A DNA stretch of 64,000 nt from Lineus longissimus (lineage: Eukaryota; Nemertea; Pilidiophora; Heteronemertea; Lineidae), in contig NC_088316.1 in assembly GCF_910592395.1 (NCBI RefSeq), positions 2,108,001-2,172,000 on the forward strand. The letters run 5' to 3'. Shown here piece after piece: positions 24,787 to 35,561 of this stretch. The notes beneath the pieces were generated by a model that did not search any database, had not been told where the DNA came from, and saw nothing but the letters and a program-made list of their open reading frames with translations. A program made the position numbers and the translations under genes. Each line of letters opens with the position of its first letter. The stretch's first letter is position 1.

Positions 24787-25068
24787 TAAAGGTGACATGC
24801 ATGCATAAAACCCCCAAACGACCAAGTTAGAAAACACAAACGCCCGACCAACAAACGACAAACTGCACCTGAAACATGATAGACGACCAGCGACAGGTCT
24901 CACTTGACTGCACAAACACAAGTTCATTGACGAGACAGGTCACAGAGAAAGAAAAAAGAAAAAATATTCCTCGAGCGGGTTCGAACTCGGAACCCTCGCC
25001 ACTTCATCCTTTCCGTCTTTTCTAATTTTGTCGTTAGGGTTTTTATGCATGCATGTCAGCTTTAAAGG
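24787..25068. mobile_element. 282-bp TIR element with internal tRNA-like B box
   Basis: The left arm aaggtgacatgcatgcataaaaccc and the right arm gggtttttatgcatgcatgtcagct are inverted repeats, and similarity extends about 45 bp (on to 'acgac..a.ttagaaaa'). On the minus strand, 24968-25000 has GGGTTCCGAGTTCGAACCC, a B-box-like element, followed by a T/C-rich run as in the 23.8-24.5 kb element. Confidence 0.7.
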
Positions 25069-25387
25069 GACAACCTGGGCGTGGGATTTACCTGGCCAGG
25101 AGGATAATACCTCTGCTTGTCACCATGCGCCGCCACTTATCTCAAATAACGATTTTCGCCAGTGTGCGAGGCAGTTTTGGACATGACCCGTGAAATTCAG
25201 GCAGGCCTAAGGTTACACCCAGTTTTTGTGCACTGTTTATTGCAGTTCAATGATGTATTTCAATTTTCCTGTTTGGACTGAGAAGTCGCGGTTCTACTGG
25301 AAGCCATTTTTGTAGGAAAAACCACCATAGCTCATGCCACAGTTGTTCATTTAATACCACTGAATACAAGAGGGGGTAGGCATATCA

Positions 25388-25606
25388 CTAAACCATTGTC
25401 ATTTCATAACACAGGCCTGGGAACAACTGGCAGGGTTTATTAAAGCTCTGAAGTTGGCAGCACAGAGGTGAAATGAGACGATTGGTAATTTCTGTCATGT
25501 CTTCATGTAAATGTCTCTGAACTTCTTCGACTGTATGCCTTATCATTCTGATCCGGTCAAGGTCCTCATCGTACATATCACATGTCACAGTATCAAGGGC
25601 TGATTG
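25388..25606 (-). other. Unrecognised ORF, possible exon
   Basis: After a candidate acceptor (accaatcag on the minus strand) an open frame of about 70 residues runs to TAG and contains MYDEDLDRIRMIRHTVEEVQ followed by RHLHEDMTEITNRLISP. The charged heptad-like pattern is compatible with a helix. No homologue is recognised. Divergent to it, a short plus-strand frame starts at an ATG at 25678 beside a TGACGTCA, which may mark a promoter. Confidence 0.25.
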
Positions 25607-26777
25607 GTTCAGAGATAGAATGTGTTATGAGCACGTGACACATTGCACCAAGTACGTGGCGTGTGACGTCATAAAACATGGCAGACATGACCGATCGTCT
25701 CATTTTCTTGCTGCCAGAACGATATAGTACCATAGATAGGGTATGGGCTAACAGTGTCCTCCTTTCAAAGGTCAGCTGAGCCGAGTGTGGAATTATTCAG
25801 AACAGCAGTGGCGGATTTAGGGGTACCGCATGAGTCATCCATCTTTGATATTTTTAGGGCACCTCTCCTCAAGAACCCTCCCCCTCATTTTCAGGATTGC
25901 ACCTTTTGCTCTATCATGAGTTCTCATTGGTGGGGCAGCGCCCCCCCCCCCCCACCCCCGCTTCTTTCCCAAAGTTCTGGATCCGCCACTGCTGCAGAGA
26001 TGAGAAGTTTCAAAAGAATACATGTATGTGCGATAAAGGAGGTTTCGATAGAGAAAAATAACTCACCACGTGGTGTTCATGTCGTATCTTGTGATAAACC
26101 GGTTGGGCAGCATTGGGTGTGCTAGACAGGACAACGTGTCTGGCGTCTGCAAGAAATGAAAATGAAAAGATAAGATAAGATTGTACATTGTATCAGACAA
26201 AAGTCGCAAAATTTGGGGAGAAAAAGTTGTGGAGAAATCAGGCTGAACTCACCAATATTGAACCAGTGCTTCGACTAGGCGTCGACACAACTGAACGCTT
26301 GTGTTCCCAAAACCGGTGTGTCATACCAGGAGCACAGTCAAATTCAACGGCTCGTATTGAGTAGGTTACGTCAGAGAGGTTACCAAACCACTCATCTATT
26401 CAAATTGTGGTTTTCAATCAAATTCATTGACCCATACACGAAAATGCTCACGATTTACAGCTGATTGGTCAAATACTGAGGTCACGATCGGGTGATAAGG
26501 AGTCGGACAACAAGTGACATAACTTCACGGAAACTTGGCTTTTGTGGTATTTTCAAACGAGTCTACGTGACGTAACATGATTGTTGAAATTTATAACCAG
26601 TAGTATTCACACATGGCAAAACATTTTTAATTCAAGTTCAAGTTTTTTAACTCCCTATATATTATTTCCTCGCTAATCCCATTGTTTAGCCCGATAATCC
26701 CGCTAATTAGCATTCAGGGGCCTATGCCTGGAGAAGGCTAGCGCCATCGATCGATGCTTACGCTATCTAAAGTTTCC

Positions 26778-26837
26778 AAAGTGAATGCATGAGGACAATC
26801 CATTTGTGTCGTATATCACTGGAAACGCCCGATTCCC
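26778..26837. repeat. 60-bp inverted repeat, right arm
   Basis: Reverse complement of 18102-18162 (aaagtgaatgcatgaggaca through to cgcccgattccc). Outside it, a minus-strand ORF of 82 residues (26854-27102) with FEVKYVNREEGDVFFVLELF is unrecognised. Confidence 0.85.
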
Positions 26838-27106
26838 CTGATTCTGCAGGATGTTAAATCGGGCATTTTATTTCTTTAAATAAATCATAAGCGTCGCATT
26901 TGCTCCTAGCTCTGTTCACCATCCCAAATGGCAATATTGCCAATTGGGCCGGACAATCACGAAAAACCCCAAATGTTATACATTTCATCCTGAATAATTC
27001 TAAGACAAAGAAAACGTCCCCTTCTTCTCGATTTACGTACTTTACTTCAAAAAAGTCAGTTTTAACACTACTGCACAAATATAGAGTGGTCTTAAGTTCC
27101 ATTTGG

Positions 27107-27484
27107 ATAGAGATTTGACGGACTGATTTGGAAATTCATTCCAACCATATGCAACTGTTTCAGAAATGAGAAAAAGCTTCTGGGTGTCATGACATGCATG
27201 ATGTGTCTTGCCTCTGCATTTTTGTACTCAGACATGTCAGAGGGTTTTCAACTTTCATATCATTGAAGAAATAATTCATTCCAATCCACAAGTATATCAA
27301 TCACATCATTTATTTAAAAATCGTCTGCTAGGACATACAGGACAACGTAGTTGGAGACAGTTGTGACATTTCAATTTTCATTGCATAGAGATTTGACGGC
27401 CGCGGACTGATTTGGAAATTCATTCCAACCATGCAACTGTTTCAGAAATGAGAAAAAGCTCCTGGGTGTCATGACATGCATTCA
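27107..27484. repeat. Direct repeat pair of about 97 bp
   Basis: agagatttgacggactgatt through to gggtgtcatgacatgca at 27107-27204 is repeated at 27387-27484, apart from a small insertion (ggccgc) and a few substitutions. The unit offset is 280 bp. It lies between the inner and outer inverted repeats on the right side of the 17.8-27.8 kb block. Confidence 0.8.
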
Positions 27485-27604
27485 ATTATTATTTCACCAC
27501 AAAGAGCTGCTTCTGTCAGCAGATATGAGACAGCTACCGGGGCGGGGACTCATACTTCTTTATGGAGCCTTATTGTTCAGCGTCTCCAAGAAATTCAATT
27601 TTTA

Positions 27605-27785
27605 GAGTCCAATGGGGGGGGGTGGGGGTGGGGGGGGGGCCTTCCCCCCAATGTACTGACTAAAACCTGTCACTTTGAGAGAACGGGGAGGGGGGTTTGG
27701 GGGACTCATCCCCCAATGTACTGGCTATATATGTCAGAAGGACGGGGGTTTGGGGGGGGGGGGGGGCTCCCCCATGTCAAACAGT
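27605..27785. repeat. G/C-run hairpin repeat units, right copy (inverted)
   Basis: Three units with G-runs and C-runs (ggggggtttgggggactcat, cccccaatgtactg) are the reverse-complement type of those at 17810-18020. Directly outside lies gctaacggccagt..ggaattaa..cagga, a word also present in direct orientation at 16665-16695. Confidence 0.75.
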
Positions 27786-28056
27786 TGTGTGAGTTCAGTA
27801 GGGATTGCTCGGTGAGCTAACGGCCAGTAAGGAATTAATCAGGACCAACGGCCAGTACGGAATTAAACATGATCACACAATAACAACAAGCAATTTTTGT
27901 TGAAAATTATTTGAAACTTATCCTCTCAAATATTTGCTGTTTTCTTGCCACAGACAGACGATTTGAACGCCAAATAACTTTCTTAACATAAAATTATATG
28001 TTGTCCCACCACATGACTCAAAATTAAGGTCCGATCCTTCCTCATAAGTGTAAATA

Positions 28057-31000
28057 ATGGAGGGAAATATTGAGGCATTTGACCACCATGGATTTCAACT
28101 TTCCCCACCAAGTTCTTCACGTTTTCCGACACCGCCCTCGTCAAGCACCTGCAGCCCACCCAGTCCCTTGGCCGATTCTGTGGCCCTGATGACTGTTGCA
28201 TCGCCTTCCTGTGTTTGCTCATCTCCTAAACTAAATGGAAGAACAAGAAGAAAGCCAAGAGTGGTGTAAGTATGATTCTGATTGCCTATTTTTCATTTTT
28301 GGCTTTGCCATGCCAGCGTCGTCTTCTCGGCCCTCGGGCAGCCTATTGAAGGCATTTTGCCTCAGCCTCTTTGGATCTCCAGGTAGTAAATAAGCAATGT
28401 CATCACTCTCTCCTTTTGTCTAGAAATAGGAAAAAGGATTTGACCAGCAGCACTGAAAAGGTTTGGGGAGTCTTGCTGGATGGATGGAAAGGTAACAACA
28501 CAAACAGTAAACAAAATGGGAAGGTAAGATGACCTAAAAACTTGTGAATCTTCTTAACTTTGGCAGTAGGAGAGGTGTCACCAAGAGGATATCATGAGAA
28601 ACTTGTAAAGCCATTTTGCCGCCATACTTGCATCAATTTGCTCATAGCAAGAAATTTTGCGGCCTGTCTGAATATTGATGATCCTGTAAATGGTGAATTG
28701 TACTGCAAATGGCTATGCATGGGCTTGGCTTAATACATGTCATGGCAGTTAATGACTTGAAGCCTGAATGGGTGTTTGCAGCTCTTAACAAATATGAAAT
28801 AATGGAGTATTTAACTCCATTTCAGCTTGAAAGCCTTCTGTCTAAAGGTGTCCCAACCTCTGTCCGGCCAACCCTGTGGAAAACTCTGCTAGAAAGTGAA
28901 ACGTTAGCTACGGCATCGAAGTTTGACTATAAATCGAATGTGGTGGCGCTGCGGGAACAGCTGGTCGATTGTGGTCTCAGCGAGTATGGTGGGAAAAAGA
29001 TACTGATGGCACTGAATCAGATGTCGTTCGAGAAGGATACAGAGCTGCTGAACAAGGGGATGATACCAATCAGGTACATCAGGCAGATCATGGCGGACTT
29101 GGGTATGTTTGGAAGTCATTTCCCATTGTGTTCAGTGTGATATTTCCATTGCCAAAACTAACTGTGGCCATCAAGAAAAAGCTGCAGAGAAAGATCTGTC
29201 GGTTACCGAGTACTTTTAGTCATATCAATGTTTCAGCTGAAATCACTTTCTAGTTTCAGATAATTCATCTCTTGAGCAAAAATTAGTACCTGAATTTCAG
29301 CCCTGTACCTCGTGTTCTCGCCTGCTTGTAGCGCTGAGGAGTTTGCATACTCAAATTTTCCCTAGGCTTGCTCATTGAATGCATTTTCTTGGTTGTTTTA
29401 TTTGAAGATCGAACCTATCCAACGCACCGCATGTTCATGGGCGACCGACCTGAAGCAAAGGAGGGGAGGGCGTCTTTGTTCAGGGTGCTGGCTGTGTATG
29501 TCAGATACAACAAACAAGTGGGATACTGCCAAGGTGAGTCAGCTTAAAGGAAACCTATCACAAAACACTTATAAAAATAGGGACTTTTGAACAGCCCTGT
29601 TAAAACGTTAGGCAGAAATAAGCTTCCATTGAACCGGCTCGTTTTAAATAGTATTTTTTGTAAAAGCGCCTGTGAGCAGGGCACTCGGAATGGGCACTTT
29701 TCAAGACACTATTTCCTTACATTTTCCAGGAATGTCCTACATTGCTGGCATGCTCTTGATGTTGATGGGAGAGGAAGATACCTTCTGGTGTATCGTGTCA
29801 CTATTAGAACGCCACAAATATCTCCTGGGTTATTTTGATACCAAATTGACAAGGTAAGGCATCTTTTACAACGAAGGCACTGAAATGCTAAGATTGTGCC
29901 ACACCAGAGAATACAGTAGAACCTCTCTACTATACAGTAGAACTGCTCTACTATACAGTAGAACCTCTCTACTATACAGTAGAACCTCTCTACTATACAG
30001 TAGAACCTCTCTACTATACAGTAGAACCTCTCTACTATACAGTAGAACCTCTCTACTATACAGTAGAACCTCTCTACTATACAGTAGAACCTCTCTACTA
30101 CACAGTAGAACCTCTCTACTATACAGTAGAACCTCTCTACTATACAGTAGAACCTCTACTATTCAGTAGAACCTCTCTACTATACAGTAGAACCTCTCTA
30201 CTATACAGTAGAACCTCTCTACTATACAGTAGAACCTCTCTACTCAGGAAAGTCTCAGGATGGACAAGTGCTGTCCTTAATACTGATAGTGAGGTGTCCT
30301 GATCAGAGGGGTCAAATTGAATGGAAACAACCAATTTAGGACCAGAACTAGTGTCCTTAATAAAGAGGTGTCCGCTAAGGGAGATTCTTCTGTAACATGA
30401 ATTAGAGATGCTGTTTGTTATTGCAGGATCCACATGCATGGCCACATCTTCAGCAGACTACTACGTAAAAGGCATCCACGACTTGCCAAACATTTTGTAA
30501 GTATGATGTGAACTGACTAGAGAGTTAGGCTCTTCAGACGTCTTGTCATGCACTAGACTTTCTTGCAAACATTTGAGCTTGCGATAAAACTACACATGAG
30601 ATAGCTGCTATGTTGATTTTATTGTATTGTGTTGCAATGCAATGCATTGTATTGTATTTTATTGTACTGTACTGTTATGTAACATACTTGTACTGTACTG
30701 TATTGTACTGTACTGTTATGTAACATACTGTATTGTAAATTGTACTGTACTGTATTGTATTGTATTAAACTATACTGTATTGTATTATAATGTCTTTTCA
30801 GCATAACCTAGAAATCGAAGTCCTGATGTTCATAACACCTTGGTTCATGTCCCTGTTCACCTGTTTGTCCTGTTGGGACATGGTCCTGGCTATCTGGGAC
30901 ATGCTTATTATCAAAGGTAACAGATTTTTGTAAAACTTTCTTTTTCTGCGTTCGCACCTAAGGCCTACTACAGTTGGGTACCAATTGAAAAGTTAATTGG

Positions 31001-33798
31001 CTGTAAAAGAATCTGCCTTATTGTCAAATGAAATTAGTCCTAATGTCTCCATATATCAGCGATTCTTTTCTGATTACATTATTTTGGTCTTGCAGGTTTC
31101 ACCAGCATCTTTCAAGTGTCTCTTGCGATCATCTCGCTATGCGAGGAGGAACTTCTCGAGAAAACGGAAATGTCTACTCTTTTGCCAATCCTTCTTCATC
31201 TACCACACAACATGTAAGTACCTGTATATCAATACATCTGCCACACAACATGTAAGTACCTGTATATCAATACATCTGCCACACAACATTTAAGTACCTG
31301 TATATCAATACATCTGCCACACAACATGTAAGTACCTGTATATCAATACATCTGCCACACAACATGTAAGTACCTGTATATCAATACATCTGCCACACAA
31401 CATGTAAGTACCTGTATATCACTACATCTGCCACACAACATGTAAGTACCTGTATATCACTACATCTGCCACACAACATGTAAGTACCTGTATATCACTA
31501 CATCTGCCACACAACATGTAAGTACCTGTATATCACTACATCTGCCACACAACATGTTAGGTACCTGTATATCAGTACATCTGCCACACAACATGTAAGT
31601 ACCTGTATATCAATACATCTGCCACACAACATGTAAGTACCTGTATATCACTACATCTGCCACACAACATGTAAGTACCTGTATATCAATACATCTGCCA
31701 CACAACATGTAAGTACCTGTATATCAATACATCTGCCACACAACAGGTAAGTACCTGTATATCAATACATCTGCCACACAACATGTTAGGTACCTGTATA
31801 TCAATACATCTGCCACACAACATGTAAGTACCTGTATATCAATACATCTGCCACACAACATGTAAGTACCTGTATATCAATACATCTGCCACACAACATG
31901 TAAGTACCTGTATATCAATACATCTGCCACATAACATGTAAGTACCTGTATATCAATACATCTGCCACACAACATGTAAGTACCTGTATATCAATACATC
32001 TGCCACACACATGTAAGTACCTGTATATTATTTATCAATACATCTGCCACACTGCATGTACATGTATGTACCTGTATATCAATACCGTCAACTTTATCTA
32101 ATATTCATTCCTCCAGAGTTGCCCACAAGACGCTACTCCCTGTGATTCAAGCGACTGTGGTTGAGAAGTGGGAGATTGATGGACTCCAGGCCGTCATTGA
32201 GGAAGAGATCTCATTGGCTAGGACCATGAAGAAAAGGAGACGACCAGAGCGGGAGAATGCAGTTCCTCAGGAACAGGATTGCCGAGCGAAGAGGCAGAAA
32301 ACTGCCAATGGTAGGTTAAATTATGGGTACCACTATGATTCTTGAAGGACCTTTTCGGTTATTATCCCATCAGCCGAGTTCCGTAGTCTCCCACCGAATG
32401 GGAATGGTAGGGGAATAGGTTTGCCCTTGTTAGTCCGTGTTACTTGGTGTCCAATGGCAGCAGTACCTCAGAAATGTTTTGGCGGATTGGTTTCATATCA
32501 CTGTGGGATTGGAGTGTGGAGGCTGGGTAGGTGCCTTGCAATTTGCGGCTCTGTTCCAAATACGGTATGGCCGCCGTTCATCCAAGTCAAACGGCAATTT
32601 ACAGATACAGATAAGGCTCCGTAACGTTGCACCTGAAAGTATTTGTTTCTCATGAAAATTCACAATCTTCTTTCAAATCATTTCAGACTCATCCAACCAA
32701 GGCCTGTTTGGCAAGCTAGTCAATATGTTCTCCTGGACAGGCACCGAGGAGCCCCCGAAGAGGGCCACACGACACCGGCCTATTGTTCAGAGTAAAAGCC
32801 GCGTACCAGGCAAAGTGAGGAAGGCAACTGCCCTTGGATACCCGTTTCAAGGCCACATTTCTCCTTGTCAAGAAGCTCGAGAAAAGAGGTGAGATACTGT
32901 TTACCTTTGTATAACTGGTACTTTTGTGAAAAGAATTTAGGATCCAGTGATGACATATTTGGTTAATGGAATTCATTGCTGCATGGCCTTCCGTTATTAC
33001 TTGAGCAAGTCACTTGACACCTGTAGCTTGTTCTTTCAGCGACTTCTCAAAATGTTTCCTGTAAAATGTATACTCCATCATGACAAACAGGTACAGATTT
33101 GAAAATTGGTACAGTGGAACCCCGGTCGGCGACCATCCCGGTAACGCGACCACCCCGCTATGACGACCAAGAATCGCCGGTCCCGAATGGTTTCCTCTCA
33201 ATGACCATTACAAGGCCCCCGGTAACACGACCACCCCAGACCACGATCACTGGATTGGGCGGTCCCAATGACCAAATTCATCCCTCTAACCCGACCAAAG
33301 GGCCTAAAAATTTTGGCTTTGAAATTTTTTTCGGAATTTTGAACTTATGAAAAAATTCAACAATTTTGGCGGGAAAACCTAATCATGCATTTTGTCCCCG
33401 GATTTTCGACTTCATTAACGCGACCACCTCGGTAACGCGACCATTCAACCTCGGTCCCATGAGTGGTCGTGTTACCGGGGTTCCACTGTACTTGGAAAGT
33501 TGAAAAACGTCTTGTCTCAGAAAATTACATGTGTAACTTCTACTTATATCATTTCAGGAATAAATTTGGTGAACATGCCATCCCACCTCGCCGAAGCCCA
33601 AGACTTGCGCTCATCACGCTGTCAAATCCAAACGCCGGCCAGGCCACGGACCGTCTCGTGGGAGAATCGGCCAAAACTCGATTTGTCTTCAAGGGGTTCG
33701 CCACTCCAACTCCTCTCAGGCAGTCCCAGAAGATGTATGCATCACCAGCTTTCGTTTCTAGTCCTGAGGTTGAATTGAAACCGATGACCAGAAAATAG
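28057..33798 (+). CDS. TBC domain-containing Rab GTPase-activating protein
   Basis: Eleven exons: 28057-28265, 28424-28523, 28826-29102, 29408-29533, 29730-29853, 30427-30496, 30802-30916, 31096-31213, 32117-32310, 32687-32888 and 33558-33798. All phases close, giving 591 residues. The ATG at 28057 has an in-frame stop just upstream. Residues 1-103 are a Ser/Pro-rich leader and linker. From about 104 to 400 is a TBC domain: KGVPTSVRPTLW, then IRQIMADLDRTYPTH with the arginine finger (about R197), then VGYCQGMSYIAG with the glutamine finger (about Q237), followed by ITPWFMSLFTC and WDMLIIKGF. Both catalytic fingers are present, so it should stimulate GTP hydrolysis by a Rab at a membrane. The basic C-terminal tail has KKRRRPERE and RRSPRLAL, possible nuclear-localisation-like stretches. 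The domain order recalls RN-tre/USP6NL-type or GYP-like RabGAPs, but I cannot assign a subfamily or a Rab target. Confidence 0.9.
29914..30245. repeat. 21-bp minisatellite built from a pogo-like transposon end
   Basis: About 16 copies of acagtagaacctctctactat. The unit matches the terminal repeat of the CAGTRGAACCTCTCTA MITE family, and the array runs directly into the body of such an element at 30246. It lies in the intron between exons 29730-29853 and 30427-30496 of the TBC gene. Confidence 0.95.
30246..30394. mobile_element. Pogo/Tigger-like MITE next to the 21-bp array
   Basis: Contains the family words ctgtccttaat, ggtcaaattgaatggaaaca and gtgtccttaataaagaggtg, and ends with gggagattcttctgta. 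Its left terminus is the last unit of the 21-bp array. It ends about 30 bp before a coding exon. Confidence 0.75.
30617..30795. repeat. Low-complexity TGTATTGTACTG repeat
   Basis: Imperfect pentamers (tgtat, tgtac) in several runs, with one internal duplication of 'actgttatgtaacatact'. It immediately precedes the acceptor of the TBC exon at 30802. Confidence 0.85.
31197..32090 (+). repeat. 38-bp minisatellite duplicating an exon end and 5' splice site
   Basis: About 23 units of 38 bp, each made of acatctgccacacaacatgt followed by aagtacctgtatatcaat. The first unit overlaps the end of the TBC exon at 31213 (ctaccacacaacat|gtaagt). Nearly every unit therefore carries the same GTAAGTACC donor in the same context; a few have ttaggt or ggtaag. 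Units late in the array are degraded. Confidence 0.95.
33111..33489. mobile_element. 379-bp pogo/Tigger-like MITE, CpG-rich
   Basis: Starts acagtggaaccccggt and ends accggggttccactgt, with TA at both outer edges. The subterminal words ggtaacgcgaccacc and acgcgaccattc occur inverted on the two sides. It is different in sequence from the 'aggacacc' MITE family but shares the CAGTGGAAC terminus. It lies in the last intron of the TBC gene. Confidence 0.85.
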
Positions 33799-35119
33799 GA
33801 TTTGTGGTCTTTGTGTAGTTGATGTGATTCTGGTGAAGTTGGCCGTGTTTATGTAGAACACAAAATGGTCATAAAATGTGTGCAAGATCTTACTCAACGA
33901 TGGTATCAAATTCGTGAGATGCAATTGATGGATGGCCCGTGTATGATAAAGTGTTTCTGGGAAAAGCAAACATTCTTTAATGATTTTGTTATTTCTATCT
34001 CTAGTCCTGATTGTAGTAGGTATGAATTGAATCATGAAATTGGTTTCATGTTTTGAGCAAAATAAGGTTGAAATCTGTTGTGTCTTTTTAAAACTGTTTT
34101 TTGGCCTTACGGGTTGGTATCATAGAATGATAAACAGTTGAATGATAATACTCTCATGTATCATGGATTGTGTTCATGGTAAATTAGGAGTACCACGACT
34201 TAATAAAAACTAGTCTCTTGGTACCGATACTTATAATATGCAAATATTGTACATGTAGCAATTTTACTTTTGAATAATGCAATAAATACTGTGATATACT
34301 TCAAATTATAATTTTGTTGAAATTATTCCCTATCTACAAGGAAAGTTCATGAGAAAGCTTGAACCTATGACCTTCTGATCACAAGTCGGACACTCTTTCA
34401 CTGTCCCACCACAGTTCCCCAGTGTATGTTGTGACTTTATGCCCAGGACCATCCTGAGAAAATCGGGGGGTTAATATGCGCTTTTCTGGCCCTGCACACA
34501 AACCCCTGATCATGAAGTGAACACCCTAATTCTCTCCTCAGGACACGCCCACTCCCAGCCCTGATGATCTGATGTGCCTTGACACATCTGAAGACATGAT
34601 GTGTCCCATGGACAACATCCTGAGATCAGGTTTTTTTTACTCCGATGTCATATACACACATTGTGAAATATTGAGAGGCAGGGTGTATTGGTACAACTGG
34701 TGTCGGGATGTAGGGACAAGTGATCACTGGTTTCAGAAGTATTCATTTGCAAGGTTGTGACAATGCTGATTGTGACCCATCGACAATGTTGTAATATTTC
34801 GAAAACAACTCTGCAGGGACGCAATAAAAAATGATAGAACAGGACGAGAAAGGACATGCTCTGTCTGCCAATGGTGTAGACTTCCTGTGCAATCCACTTC
34901 ATCCTGGTCGTCCTATTAGGCGACAGGACGAGGCTGGGGCACAGCGTCCAGCATAGCCAATGAAGGTGTCGAAGGACAATCAGAGACCAAATCACAACTG
35001 TGTCAATTGAGCATTAAATCACTTGAAAATGAATTTAGAGCGGAAAAAAAGAATATCGAAATAAAGAAGATGTGACAAAAAGTCATTGGTCGAAATATGA
35101 AAAAGTCAGCGAATGACGC
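33799..35119. other. TBC 3'UTR and spacer
   Basis: The probable poly(A) signal is AATAAA at 34281 (gcaataaatactgtg), about 480 bp after the stop; ttaataaaa near 34200 is an alternative. A tRNA-like SINE fragment follows. Nothing coding is recognised, though short frames at 34572 and 34648 exist. Confidence 0.5.
34340..34430 (-). mobile_element. tRNA-derived SINE fragment
   Basis: Read on the minus strand: cactggggaactgtggtggg, a clover-leaf-like middle, and caTAGGTTCAAGC as the B box. The A box is degenerate. It is similar in build to the SINE heads at 39.8 and 48.2 kb. Confidence 0.45.
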
Positions 35120-35191
35120 TGCCGTGACCAGGATTCGAACCTGGGTTATTGCGGCCACAACGCAATGTACTAACCACTATACGATCACGGC
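35120..35191 (-). tRNA. tRNA-His: tRNA-His (anticodon GTG)
   Basis: The minus strand folds as a full clover leaf: acceptor GCCGTGA paired with TCACGGC plus discriminator A, anticodon stem TTGCG/CGCAA around loop TTGTGGC (anticodon GTG), and T arm CCAGG-TTCGAAT-CCTGG. The D arm has AGTGGTTAGTA. No intron is present. A TTTTT terminator lies about 15 nt downstream. All stems pair without mismatch, so it looks like a functional gene rather than a SINE head. Confidence 0.95.
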
Positions 35192-35561
35192 TATCAGGAT
35201 CGCTTGGTGAGAGCGGTGCTCAATCAATAGATAAACCTAGCTCATTATCATAATCCATCTGCATAGGCAAAATAAGGCTAATTGGTTACCAAATGTCCAC
35301 AGGTACATGCAGTATCTAATAAGTAAGTTGTCTTTTGTCACTGAGTACCCATTCCCATCATTAACCTGTTCTTCAGTGATTTTGCTCAACACCTCGCCAA
35401 CAGGTCAGATCAAAGCTGGAGACGAGATTGGAGTTTCGTCAGTATGGGAAATGGGAAAGCCCCTGGACGGACGTTTGATCAAGGTCACTCCACTTAATCA
35501 TCGAAATGTAGGATTTTAAGTCCCTTTTCATCAAGTAAAGGGAGTGAATTGAAGGATAAAG

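Larger units (their letters stand above)
18163..26777. other. Repeat-rich block between inverted repeats, no confident gene
   Basis: Holds a tandem duplication (19.9-20.3 kb), a 47/48-bp array (22.4-22.7 kb), two TIR elements with tRNA-like cores (23.8-24.5 and 24.8-25.1 kb), a 14-bp G run (20652) and several short minus-strand ORFs described separately. A near-repeat of tgtcacatccttcgaact at about 19166 and 19546 flanks 380 bp. I could not recognise a transposase, polymerase, integrase or host domain anywhere in it. Confidence 0.5.

Noticed and set aside
18102-26837. Maverick/Polinton or viral insertion
   Set aside because: The inverted repeats are only about 60 bp, the interior is short, and no polymerase, integrase, ATPase or capsid signature is visible.
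30997-31293. 98-residue ORF overlapping the TBC exon
   Set aside because: Wrong frame; the exon 31096-31213 reads in another frame that matches the TBC domain.
31197-32090. CRISPR-like array
   Set aside because: Units are contiguous, with no unique spacers, in an animal intron; it is a minisatellite.
35307-35519. Possible DELE1 first exon
   Set aside because: The residues do not look like a targeting peptide and no donor fits; the micro-exon at 35562 joins in phase.
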